This document shows positions 10,560 to 22,029 of a stretch of DNA of 64,000 nt, one piece after another; within the stretch, counting starts at the first letter, position 1; each line of letters opens with the position of its first letter. The stretch is from Isoetes taiwanensis (lineage: Eukaryota; Streptophyta; Lycopodiopsida; Isoetales; Isoetaceae): assembly GCA_021234155.1 (NCBI GenBank), contig JAJEKV010000031.1, positions 10,745,857 through 10,809,856 of the forward strand, given 5' to 3'. The notes under the pieces were generated by a model, which was not told where the DNA came from, ran no database searches, and saw only the letters and a program-made list of their open reading frames with translations. The translations under genes were made by a program, and so were the position numbers.

Positions 10560-12340
10560 AAAGAATTGGGTAAACTTAATCTACGTGTGAATTTTTTCTG
10601 GGTCGTTTATCGTCATGGTTTCTTCCTGCCCCTGTTTGTTTTTCGTGTTACAAAAGAGCGGCATGGGCTGCTAGTCTTTGTTCAATCAAATAAGAGGCAA
10701 CGGGGCATCAATCCGGACTTAGGGCAGCATGGCAGTAGCAGCAAATTCGTCCACAAGATAACAGGGCAGCAAATCCGACACGTGGGTTCATTTCTTGCTC
10801 TGTTTCTTTACATAAAATTAGAACAGTAATTTAGCTTTATTAGTTTTCACTTTCGCTTTCTCATGTATACTGAATCAATTAGTTGTCATGTTGAACATCG
10901 GCAATGTTGCATGCAGAAGTCCAGAAATGGTGATGGTTGATGTACTACAATGGGACCAAGCCTAAAGTGCTAATACAGAAATAAAATATTGGATTTTGAA
11001 CATGAAGGTTTCTATTTTGCCTCTTCTTACAGGTAAGAAACAATTGAAATTCTCGTTGCCCACATTGCATCTCTGATATGCTTATTCCTGATGGAAACAT
11101 CTTAACTCTGCTCTTATCTGGAGTTAGATCAGAATATCAAGTCTTCGGGGTATGTAAATCATGCTTTTCCTCCATCAAAAATATCCATTTATTCATCACA
11201 ACTGATTAGGTTGCTTGACACTCTCGCAACTACATGTTCTTACTTCATGCTTAATATTGATCCTCTTGCAACTACATATGCTTAATATTGATCCTCTTGC
11301 TGCCACGCAATATAAAACAGACTTGTCTTTAGGGTATTTTTTTTCCTACAATTCAGGAAAGGTGCATATGGTTCCAAGGCGAAGCTTGTGTAGACAAAAT
11401 ATTTTAATAGTCTAGTTGATGCTACATTACCTCACTACAGTATATATATATCAGTTGTCCTTAGTGAATTTGAATGGCTACAAGTGCAGATGTTGGATCA
11501 GAATGATGCTGTTTATACCAAGAATTTTATTAAGCATGTTTCTAGCAATGAAGGAACCCTGGTATTGCATCTGTTATGCTTATACTACAATGCTTATTTG
11601 GCCATCATAGAGTCCTTCCATAACCTTCAGGCCATGGACATGCATGAATTTATCGATTGCAACTGAATAGTTAATTTCCCTGATGGTATCAATGCTGATT
11701 TAAAACGTAGCAACCACCATGAGAGGCAGTACTTGGTGTATTGCAAAAGTTGGAGTAAGTGGCAGGGTGCTTGCAATTGCAATTGACAGAGTGAGAATAG
11801 CAGAGGTGCCAGACTTAGAACACTTGTAGAGGGTGTATTTTGTATTGGCCTCACAGCATCCATCACAGTTATGGATTTACACATCCACGGTTCAGAAAAT
11901 TAGAAAATATCTGAAAATTACCTCTCTTTCATGCGAAATTGTCTCAACAAAATGCTCCCGATGCTCTGGCTCAACATCGGGTCATGGAGTCCTTATTTCA
12001 GATGTTTCAGCTCGGTCATGGAGTCCTTATTTCAGATGCTTATCACATTCTGGGCGACCAAAACTCCTTTTTGCTAACTGTTTGACCTCAAATTATGGCA
12101 CTGGTTTTGCCAATATCAAGGGGATTTGCGCAGAACAGAGGGATAGTGGCCTTCTGCAGAGTTCATTGCTCCTACTAAATTCGGATTAAGCAAGGCCAAA
12201 AACGAAAGCCGGGTCTATGATTTTCATGTTTCCTGTTCTAGGATTATTTTGGATTAATGCGATAACTTATGTATATCGTTTTTTGTTCTAAACATAGCTG
12301 GCCCTTTTTCAACATACCTTTGGCCCTTTTTCAACACTGT
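10560..12340. other. Intergenic stretch, short tandem repeats only
   Basis: I see no conserved coding sequence. There is a short tandem repeat at 11240-11300 (CTTAATATTGATCCTCTTGC twice) and another at 11975-12040 (GGTCATGGAGTCCTTATTTC twice). The fused repeat at 11820-11933 also lies here. The rest is AT-rich and unremarkable. Confidence 0.5.
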
Positions 12341-12616
12341 TTGAATTCATGTAATGTCTGTCCTGACTTATTGTGATTTAATCACACATTACTAACCACA
12401 TATGTCATTAGTCCCCCTTGCTACACTATTAACTTAATTGTGTATAATGCAATAATAAAAAAAACCCTACCACCTACCATGGTACAAGGTTTAACACACC
12501 TTAATTCTATGAGTCTGTGACTATGGGGATGACTAACCCCCACTGCCACAGCAGGGGTTAAGCCTTGTCCCATCTATAATTAAGAAGAAATAGTCATAGA
12601 TAAATGACATACTTGT

Positions 12617-14668
12617 TTATGTAGATTTCAGAAATTGTAATAATACATCACTCTCATATTGAAGGCCTGGAAATTCGTTGTTGCATATGTATTTGTGCAC
12701 ACTTGTCTCAAGTCCCCTTTGATCAAATCCATTATCTATGAAGCACCTTATAATTCTCTTGATATCCATAGCAGCAGCCCTGGGGCATGAGTTAATGTAC
12801 ATATATGGAAGAACTTGTGAGACAATGACGTTTCTGGCCTGATAATATGGTCTGCAGCTAGTGGCATGTACGTATTTAATCACAGCAAATGGAAGCGCGT
12901 CCCTTTTATCATATTTGAGAGTTCTAAAGATGCCATTAGCTCTGCTAAGCACTTCTATTGTCATATTGAGAAAGTTACCTTTATATCCAAATGTATCTAC
13001 ATTTTTATCTTTATCAGCAAAGGTAGTTTCCTCTTTTATACCTAGATAATCCATATCATAGACAAGTGTCTCTTCTTGGTAATCAGGGAATGCATACCCC
13101 AGGAACTTCCTTATGATTGGGCAGTTTAGCAACAGAAGATCATCCATGTATCTGAATGCTGCTCTAAACATCTTGATTTCGTTATATCTCCCTTGTATAG
13201 CAAGTTTTTTAATAAAATTAGCCTCGAACCACACGAGATATATGTTGCACCAACATGGGCTACATGCGAATCCCATGGGTATCCCACTAGTTTGTACCCA
13301 TGTTCTATTACCTTTCATGATATAGCAGTTGGTAAGGAGCCAAATATTGGCTTGAATAAATGTGTCTTTGGTCATTAAAGTCCAACACTTCCCTTTAGGA
13401 TCAACTTTAAACCATTTAACCGTATACTGTTCTTCTCCATTACTTTTAATCCACAATTTGTTATTGTGGTGTTGTTTCTTCATGTATTCCCAAACAGCTT
13501 TGGTAACTAAAGACATGATGTTACATATTCCAGATTCTCCGACAAGTGGAATGCTTTCATAGCATTTAGTGATATCCGCCACAAATATATCTGTAATCTT
13601 ATCAGGGATGTTAAGAATTACATCATATATGGATTGTACCATCCAATTAGGGTTTATGCTCCCTGGAAATAAGATTACAGAATCTTTCACAATGATCCTT
13701 AGCTATATCTGGCCATATTTCAATAAACATATTTAAGCCTGCTGTGATAATATTAGAGAATTGTGTATAGACTGTTCCATGTGCATTAGTGATCCATCGA
13801 TAATCCTTTTTGTGTACTTTGTATATTCCTAATAAATATGGAAGTCTTTCACTAGAGCAGCCAGCGTAATATATGATCTGTTGCATTTCTGTTTTAACTT
13901 TCCATATGATATCTATTTGGTCTGTGATGATTTCCCTAAAGTCTTTGCTGTTCAATCTATTTTCAACCATTTCTCTTATGTGTTTATAACGCTGGGTTAT
14001 TTGTAGCTTTGTCAACACCCGCAATATAGAAATATTTAGTCAGCCACTCAATACTTTTGACAACTTTGTCATCATTTAAAGGGAATTTTCTAATTCCATC
14101 CCTCTTAAAGGCAATCTTAATCTGTCTTGATGCTCTTTCAAGAATCCTTCACTATTTTCTCTTCATCCATATTCTGATATGTGAATCTGTGTGCTTCAAA
14201 AATCCTGTCTGTGGTGGTTACCAATTCATGTTTCATTCTGTCCCAATCAAGACTCTTGTCTGGAATATGGTTTAACCCATACTGTAGCATATTCCTCAGT
14301 TGTACGTTTTGTACAACCTTGAGATCAGTGGTCCGGATATGCCCCACCTCATGGTCTATAAATTGGCTTAATGTATGTAATGTGCAAGGGCAAATATCTG
14401 TATCTTCCTGGGCAAATATGTAAAAAGGCTTGTAGCACATATCTCTCATGTTTTCAGTGTAACACCATGAGAACATTGTGTCCTCCATCATGCTTTCTCC
14501 AAGATCCCCAAGTATGTCGACCATGGCTCTGTGAAATATTTTTGGTAGGCAGATCTTGTCTAGGATTTTTGATAAAAAAGTACAATGTACGATTTTCTTT
14601 CTTTGCTTTGGTGTATCATCTCTCAAATGCTTCCTGCCCAAGCTGTCCTTTTGTATTGATTTAAAGCA
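12617..14668 (-). pseudogene. PLE copy 1 exon 3: RT, frameshifted
   Basis: From the acceptor at 14668 the first ~178 residues contain ICPC (about residue 90) and FIDHEVGHIRTTDL, then LQYGLNHIPDKSL. This is the conserved block just upstream of the RT in PLE-type proteins. After frameshifts near 14140-14030 comes the start of the RT (GVDKATNN, then LLGIYKVHKKDYRWITNAHG, the counterpart of the PLE 'PKxHK' region). A further shift at about 13690 leads into an intact 357-residue stretch. In it lie motif A ADITKCYESIP (Asp39), motif B SGIPMGFACSP (135-145), motif C FRYMDDLL (Asp183/184) and a thumb-proximal FGYKGNFLNMTI. The protein ends QFLKST with no GIY-YIG domain after it. Expected product: RNA-dependent DNA polymerase. 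Catalytic residues are intact; at least two frameshifts are needed to read it through. Confidence 0.75.
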
Positions 14669-14978
14669 CTGCAATATCAGTTGATGATTTTTTTTTTTTT
14701 TTTTAATCTAAAACTTATGAGATTACACTAGGCTAAAGAGGAGTAGTCATGTTCTCTTCCAATGTGGATATTCCAGATCTTCTGGACTGTCTTGAAAGCC
14801 ACATGGCCAATAGAGATCTCATAACTTATGAGCTCTACATAATGTTTTTTGTTGTCACTTTTAGTATATTCTAATTATTATTGTAGGGTAAACCCTTTAT
14901 TATAATGACATCAAATGAAACAAAAATGCATTTTATGCAAGAAAAGAAATTATAGCTGCAATTTTATGCTTTACATAC

Positions 14979-16540
14979 CTTATGTATCATAGTTAAGCGT
15001 TTGTGCAGTACCATCCGTATTCTTGTGCTCTTTTGTATTCCCAGCCTTTGTAACTGAGTGCCCCATGTTGTTTGGTGAACTGAGTCCTTCCACCGTACTG
15101 CTCTCTGTGTTTTCTTCATTGTATGTATAGGCAGCATAGTAATTCTGGGTGGTTCACTAACCTTGAAGTTGGATGTCTTGGATCTCGTAGGACCACCTTG
15201 CTTTACAGTTATGTTACTGTTTGTACTACCAGTAGCAAACGTATGTTTCAGAAATTCAATAGGCTTTATCGTTTTCTCACAAACATCAGTCATGATGCCC
15301 TTAGGATAATCTGTTTTAGATCAGCTTCTGGATTACTTGCCATTTTAATAGTCATTCCAATAAGCATTTTTCTCACTTCAAGATACGCCACATATGCAGT
15401 AACACCAGCTTTGAGAGTAGTCTTAAGACAGTTTCTGAATGCAACCATACGACCTGCCACTGACAGCTCAGGATATATTGTCTCCAAATTGTTAAGCATG
15501 TACCATATGGCCTGATCAAACCAAATCATGTTATCATCACATTCTTTGGTTTGTTTTCCCTTTGCCTTGTTATCACAGATACATTTGAAGTATGGGCACA
15601 TGGTTCGCCAGATGCGCTTCAAATAAAAATCATCTCTTGTGATATTCGAGTAGGCCATGTGGCCTTTTTGGCATAGTACCATCAGATCACTTTTGTTGCA
15701 CTTTTTATCAAAGAATTTGGTATCCACCACGAGTCTGGCTTTTGTTCTTTTCATTCTTGTCATACGAAAGGCGGCAGCCTTTGCATCATCAGCAATTTCT
15801 TTAGTAATGCCACCTAGTACCATCCATGCTTCTTCAGTGATGGGGGCAAGGGCCCCATAATTTTTTGTTCTCCAAATGGCCTGGTTACATAGTAGACCGT
15901 GATTCTCGACCAACCTATCTAGAATAATAGGAAATCTCAGGCAGTTTCTTAATGTAAATTTAAAGTCCACGCCTTTTTCCTTTTTATTCTTATCTGTTTT
16001 TGGTTGCATGACAGCTTTATCTGCTTCAGTCAGCAGATCTTCCCCAAATAAGTCATCAGATAAATCCATATTCATGCTAGAGGCTATAGGTCTGTCTAGT
16101 CTTATCTGCTCCTCCTCTTTGGCATGTGTGTTCTTAATTTCATTGACATCCTCAAGTATGGTGACTCCAAGAATGAATTCCTTGGCCAACTCATCCTCGG
16201 CCTTAGTCCACTTATACACTTTTTGTGGCAGACTGTCATATAGACCGTAAACAAATGGGAATACATCTTCCTCTCTGTCAGATAACTTATTAATCTGTGG
16301 TAGAAGCAAAAGCCATTCACTGAAACCAAGATGTGTAACAGCCGAAATTTGTTCAGGGGTTTTCATGGCCTCTCTTTCTAGAACGATCTCATGAAATTTC
16401 ATATTTTTAATACAGCATAGAATGGTCTGTACGGCTGTGTTGGGACATTCAATTCTGTTTTTATCATATCCAATTTCAATAAGCTGGTCGTTCCATGTTG
16501 GAGGTATTATCTCATACTCTATATCCTCATCTGGAGTATC
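14979..16540 (-). pseudogene. PLE copy 1 exon 2: conserved unknown domain
   Basis: After the acceptor TACAG the frame opens with DTPDEDIEYEIIPPTWN and continues as about 415 open residues. A frameshift near 15292 leads on to EKTIKPIEFL and PPRITMLP. Landmarks shared with copies 2 and 3 are CPNTAVQTIL, LGFSEW, IWRTKNYGALAPI, FFDKKCNK, QKGHMAYSNITRDDFYLKR, MCPYFKC-x-C, then WFDQAIWYMLNNLE and YLEVR. The clustered Cys/His (HMAY...CPYFKCIC...C) could bind metal. I do not recognise this domain. It may be the nucleic-acid-binding or template-recognition part of the retroelement protein. It is not GIY-YIG: no paired GIY/YIG motif and no CxC-type N-terminal endonuclease signature is visible. Confidence 0.7.
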
Positions 16541-17790
16541 CTGTATTAAATATATGTATCCAAATGGTGTTAGTAAAGCTATAAAGTAATCAACATATAT
16601 TTACCAATCCAAATCAACTACATATCTGTTTTAGGCCGAAGCCTGGGATTATTCTATCACTCAGACACATAGAATCATAGGCACAGGACAACACCAGATG
16701 TCTCTAGTGTGATGAAGTGTCTAAAAAAAACCCAGCCTGAACTAGCATCACTAGACCAGACATCTGCCTCAGTCAATCCCTTGGTAGTCTTATCACCCTG
16801 ATTCCAGCCTGAGTAACTCTAGATCAGTGTCCATATACCTATTAGACTCAGCTTACATATAATCTGTTACCATCTGTTTTCAACACATACTCATTTATTC
16901 CATGTAACCATCACGTCTTAAAAATCTTTTTTATTGGTGTATCATTCTATATGTTGATCAAGAAAACCAGAACTAAGCCCATATAAGGCATATGTTTATC
17001 GAATTGTAGACTTACAACTATGGTCAATCATTGGTAGTTAACTTAAGGCATTGATTTCTTATCATTTATATACCTTAGTATGTGGTCTAGAATTAGCCAT
17101 ATATTAATGTGTGTTTCGGCTAAGCTGATCCAGCAAATATAGACCATTGATGTATTTTGATGTTTTACTAAATCATAGAATCCGATAACACCTATATCAG
17201 AAGGGACATGTGATTTTAAGTCTTTGATCCATCATCTAGAAATGGTATTTTAAATCTAAACCTTATTTCAATGTGGTCTCTAAATAAGCATTTACTCCTT
17301 TTCTTTTCAATATACCATCTAGTATACTTACAGCTTAGTTAGCTACTATCTACCATGTTTTCAGTACCAACTATATATTTTTATCACCATTAGTTTTCAC
17401 AACCATCAGTGCTACCATCTGTAGATAAGATAAAAATTCTTATAAAGCTGGTATCTATTGTATCATGTCTGATCATGTATCCAGCATCTTTTTTAAGGAA
17501 AACATGTCAGTTTTACGAGTTTTTCCAAAATATGCTTGCTATTAAGTTCTAGAGCTGAACCTATATCATATAAAGATACTTCATGCATATAAGATTCAAA
17601 GGAAAAAATTGTTTTGAAACCCTGAACACATCGGAATACAGCAGCCTTGTGCATCATTGTCTTCTTGTTTTCTCCATTCCAGAACTTCCTCCATCATATA
17701 GCAGCCACCAACATATAAAGCAAAAGAGTACAATGAGAAGAAAATCCCGTACCTGCAGCCAATCAATACTCTGTTAGCAATAGACTTGGT
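16541..17790 (-). other. PLE copy 1 first-intron sequence
   Basis: The part at 16640-17010 is the reverse complement of 41388-41660, so this intron recurs upstream of copy 3. A polypyrimidine run and AG (reading TTTTTTTTAG/ACACTTCAT on the minus strand, near 16725) match the same junction in copy 3 at about 46310. The right end, reading GATTGGCTGCAGGTAC on the minus strand at about 17750, is shared with 45683 in copy 3. No coding sequence seen within. Confidence 0.55.
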
Positions 17791-20700
17791 AGCGGGGCGG
17801 TGTCCGAAAGCCTTCTTAGTACGAGCACTAGGGGTGAAGTCCCATATCCCATATCAAATTCTATTGCAGGAGAGCGGATTCTTGCCTCTTGGTGCGCCCT
17901 TGATCGCCACATTGTCTATTTTCTTTAAGGTGGTCAATATGGACGAGCACCTTTCCTTTTCCTTTTTTCCTTTGCCTTCCTTTTTCTTTGTGTTTTCTTT
18001 TCCTTTTTGGGCAAGGTTGACGCCATATCGGCCGCTGGCGAGAATCGTGTCGAGGGCATCGAGATGTCGTTGCATGTCTCTTGGTGTGTAAGCTAGGAGG
18101 TCCACATCATCGGCATATATTAACCTGCGATCCCATGATAGAGAAGGTGAGCTCCATCGCCCCATTATCGACAAGCCCGGCTCTCAATTGATCAATGTAA
18201 AGCCCAAACAATGTTGGGGAGAGGGCATCCCCGGCGAACCCGCCGCATCGCTATCAAATGGTTGGCTTGTCTGGCGCAACCGACCCGAACATCTTTCAGT
18301 ATAGCTTTGTACACTGCGCATTACGCAAATCTCGGGGAACCCGGCTATTGCGGAGTCTTGCCCATAGTTTTTTCGAGGCATAGTGTCAAACGCCTTCGCC
18401 AAAATCCACAAAGCAACAATATAGATCGATCGGCGGTTCCTGTTCATCTTCAATCGAAGTATAGCGTGAAGATGTGGTCAATGGTTGAGTGCCGGTCCGA
18501 ATCTGCGGGTGAGGGCCAGCACCCTACGCCGGGCCTTGGCCAGACAATCTTTGCTTTCGAGAATCCCAAGCAATTTTGCAAAACACCGAATGACCATGAT
18601 TGTTCGATAATTGCCAGGTAGGCGGTGTGGGTCACCGCCTTATATATGGGGAACAACTCTCGCTATTGGTCCACTGCGGTGGAAACCTTCTGTAATGCCT
18701 TGTTGAACAAGGCGGTCAAGACCGGTATTATGGATGACCCCGCCCCACTAAAGCAATTGCTGCGCATACCATCCAAGTCCGAGGCTTTCCCATTGGCAAG
18801 ACGCCGCAAGCCTTGTTCCACGCCAGAATCTGTGATTTCCAAAGACTAGGCCTTCTTGCAAGGGTATCTTTGCATGTGCACCGAGGGTCATTATAGCCAT
18901 TGCAAAGTATTGTCTCCCCTTGCGGGAGTGATATTCCCGTGGTAATGTCTTGGCTTTCTAAGAACCCTTCGCCCGGAAGGTCCTAGGATGACATTCGTGA
19001 GGTAAAACATTTTCCTTTGATGCTTGTTGCAATGTACCCGCTTTCTTAGCTTTAAGGAAGATGCGGTATTGTCCGACCGCATGTGGGCATAAAGCGGGGG
19101 TCTATGACTTGGAGGCGGCGTTTGTGTTCCTTGCACTCGTGATCAAACCATTGATTACATTGGGAAGGTTGTGTTTCGGAGGGGTCCGTCGTGCGCGGCT
19201 TATCCCAAAGCACCTCTGCGCGATCCTAAGCACATCGGTCAACCGCCCCGCTTTTGCTCTAGTGTAGGATATTGCAAAATTTCTACCAAGTCATCTATAA
19301 GCATCACGGGCATAAGCCCCGCATGTTCATAATCCAATCGCAGATTTGAGGCATGTGAGGAGTTGTTGCACGAGGGTTCGCACAACCTCGCCAAGCCAAC
19401 TTCAAGTAAAGTGGTAAGTGGTCCGAAGTCGATCTCTTCATCCCTATTAGCCATTCCCACCGAAAGTGCTTGGCGACATGCATATCTGCTCAAGCACCAA
19501 AGACATAGTCCACCACACTAGATCCGCCCCCGGGTCTTCCACGCCTACAAGTGCTCTTGCAGTGGAAGGCCACCGTGCTAGTCCATTGCGATTACTAGGT
19601 CAAAGATCTTTGCGAGCAAAAGCAATCGACCATAGCGCGTGGACGATTGTCATCGATGTCCGTGGCCAAGCTCCTTCGGGCAGGATGCAACCGCAATATA
19701 TCATCGATCAAGGGATCAAATCTCATGGGTTGTTCTACCCCGCGGCGCGATTGAAGTCTCCAAGGAGTATGACACTGCCCAATTGCTTATCTTTGTTGTA
19801 TGTCATCATATAGATGGACATAGGGGTCCGACCCTATCCACATCCAAGTGGGTGTGATAGAAGTTACTTTACGCATGTGGAAAGTAGCGGGCTGCCACAA
19901 AGAGGGGGTCACTCTATGCAGGTTTTGCACACGCACCCACAAGTACCGGTTGTGCTTTGTCTGTCTTGAACAAAGGAGATTGATTGTGCCAAGGTTGTTC
20001 TTGTGTACCCTTGGGCAACCCCCATGCCCTTTCTGTGCAATCATTGAAGATTGAGTAGTCTTTGGTATCCGGCAAGTCGTATCTGTGTCGCATGCTCCAT
20101 GTTTCATGAGGAAGATGGGATCCATCAATGCGACAAGCGAGTTGAGACTATCTCCCTTACGCCATGGGAAACCCCAGACAATTCGAGGGAGACCATCGCG
20201 GAGCCTGATTCCTATTTGTTGGCGGGGCGGTGGAGATTGATCGGCAATGAGAAGGGGGTGGCGAAGTGGAAGCGGCGAATGTCACGAAACGAAGAGCGAG
20301 GGCAACGAAGCGAGGCGTCTTGGCGCTATAGCGGTGTGGCTGGGCCGGTTCAACTGGAGGGTTAGCAAGATTCGTAGGCGACATTGATGCATTTTGCATC
20401 TTGCCCGAATCGATCCTGCGGCTCCTCCTTATGCAGAATGCTTTTAACTTTATTACTTCGTTACTGCGGTCTTCTTGTTGGCGGTCGGGTCTCGATCAAC
20501 ATACGCTTAGCGAGTTCCCGGAGTTCCCTTTATTTTGCCCCATGAGATAGGCGCTTTCCTTTGCATCTCGTCTTTGTAAGCGTGTGACCACCCGTGGGCA
20601 CGGGTCTTGGGCGCCATTGCATCTCGCCCTAATAATGTTTAGGCATGGGGAATGTCATTAGAGCAAGAATCAACATTTGGAACCGGTTAATGAGGTCCTC

Positions 20701-21300
20701 CCTGTCTCTTAAATGGGGCCCCATTACCACCACATTGTGGCTTCTCCGCCCTCGGCTCACGGAGCTCTCATTTGTTAGGTCAATCATGCACAGCAAAGGG
20801 AGTTGTTCTTTGTCGTTCGGGGCATAGGCCGTGGGCCTCGTTGAAGGGGGGTGGCATGGAAGCTTGGGGTGCGGTAGTAGGCGGTACGGGCGACGCCTTG
20901 CGGACTCTTTAGGCGGTGGACCGCATGCGCGGTATAGTGGTCTCTCCTTCCGACGGGAGCTTAGCTCTGCTTTGAAATTGTTCTTTGCATTGTCAATTCG
21001 CATGCGATGCACCGTTGCAATTGCTCATGAGCATGCATTGAGGCCCTTGCCTGGATTTGACAATAGGCGCCTCGGCTCTCGCATCTTACGATCTTGGGGG
21101 CGGAGCTATGCTCTAGTTTCAGGCGAGAGTCCACCATAGGGTTCATTGCGGATGAGGCCACTTCTGTGTCTCGACCCTACTTTGAAGGGCTCTCAATTGT
21201 GGTGGCTCTCTTCAAAAAGCGACTGGACTTTTTGCATCCGCAATGACCTCCTCTCCCTCTCCTCGATCGAAGCGGAGATGGTTACCATTGTCTCTGCTCA
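17790..21300 (-). mobile_element. LINE-3, degenerate, GC-rich
   Basis: This minus-strand non-LTR retrotransposon relic has no long intact frame. From 5' to 3' on the minus strand: near 19800-20130 an endonuclease-like piece (TWMWIGSDPYVHLYDDI); near 19520 SSVVDYVFGA, which matches the SxVDY motif of LINE AP-endonucleases; near 18400 AKAFDTMPRK (RT motif A); near 18110 LIYADDVDLLAYTPRD (RT motif C), followed by a Lys-rich tail. Base composition is clearly richer in GC than its neighbours, and many stops and shifts separate the pieces. It lies directly against the intron of PLE copy 1, so it probably inserted into that element. Confidence 0.65.
17854..18174 (-). pseudogene. LINE-3 RT motif C fragment
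   Basis: Minus-strand open stretch with YADDVDLLAYTPRDMQRHL, the catalytic YADD box and following helix of LINE reverse transcriptases, then YGVNLAQKGK and a low-complexity Lys/Glu tail. Both active-site Asp residues are kept but the upstream frame is broken. An adjacent fragment at 18184-18453 carries the motif A remnant AKAFDTMPR. Inactive. Confidence 0.65.
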
Positions 21301-22029
21301 ACACGTTCATGTTATTTCTAAGGTTTTAATTTATACTGCTTGATTGGTGCCGTTCTTTGGGAGAAGTTGGTAACTTGTAAATGATAACCTTGTGGATTCA
21401 CTTTAGAAATTGTTCACATTTAATCTTAATGCATGGTAGCATATTGGTCTTTCAAAGCAGTGTTATATGCAACTCCCACTCTTTAATGTTTTTTCACTGG
21501 CATGTTAGACCGGTAGGCAATATCTCATGGCCAAGACATAAGGCAAGGCTATAAGGAATTTATGCACATAGGAATTCCTCACTATCGCATAAGTTCAGTT
21601 GTTTAAAGGTGGTAGCTCTAAAGTTTAGTTGTTCAAAGGTGGTTGTAGGGCTATAGGCAGTTGTTGACCATTGCAATATTCTAGAACTTGGTTCCATATT
21701 AGGGCATGACATAAAGTTTGAATAAACCCTATTGAGTTATGCCTTGAATTAGAGAAACAATCAAATTTACTTTGAAACTTTCAGAAAAAATTTTGAACCC
21801 ATTGATTCGAATTGATCTTGATAGTTTATGGAGATTTATGGGTTATAAACTTACAAATGCCAAAGGAGCAATGCTCCACAATGTTTGAGCTAAAGAAAGA
21901 CTATAATGTATTTGTTTGATATCTAGAGATACATTGCAATTAGGCTCTTTTCATATGAGTGCAATATGAAAGTCCTTGTAGACATGGGAGGAAAGATGAA
22001 GCATATTTAATAACATTCAATGTGGTAAA

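Larger units (their letters stand above)
12340..17790 (-). mobile_element. Penelope-like retroelement, copy 1
   Basis: This minus-strand element is the most complete copy in the window. It comprises an intron (about 16541-17790, including a conserved ...CTATTGCTAAC...GATTGGCTGCAG segment), exon 2 (14979-16540), a ~310-bp intron with GTATGT donor and TTGCAG acceptor, exon 3 (12617-14668) and a 3' tail ending GGTAGGGTTTTTTTT. Beyond the tail, 12345-12445 is the reverse complement of 26385-26475, the segment upstream of copy 2's first exon. That is the arrangement expected of PLE pseudo-LTRs in head-to-tail copies. The first exon is not found, because LINE-3 abuts the element at about 17.79 kb. 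Several frameshifts mean it is not functional as it stands. Confidence 0.75.

Noticed and set aside
12340-17790. Hammerhead ribozyme expected in PLE pseudo-LTRs
   Set aside because: I looked for CTGATGA with a matching GAAA core around the pseudo-LTR and intron segments and found none. A covariance-model search could still find a variant.
20629-21139. Overlapping 102-127-codon ORFs at 20.6-21.1 kb
   Set aside because: Long on both strands because the region is GC-rich. They probably belong to the 5' part of LINE-3, but no motif could be placed.
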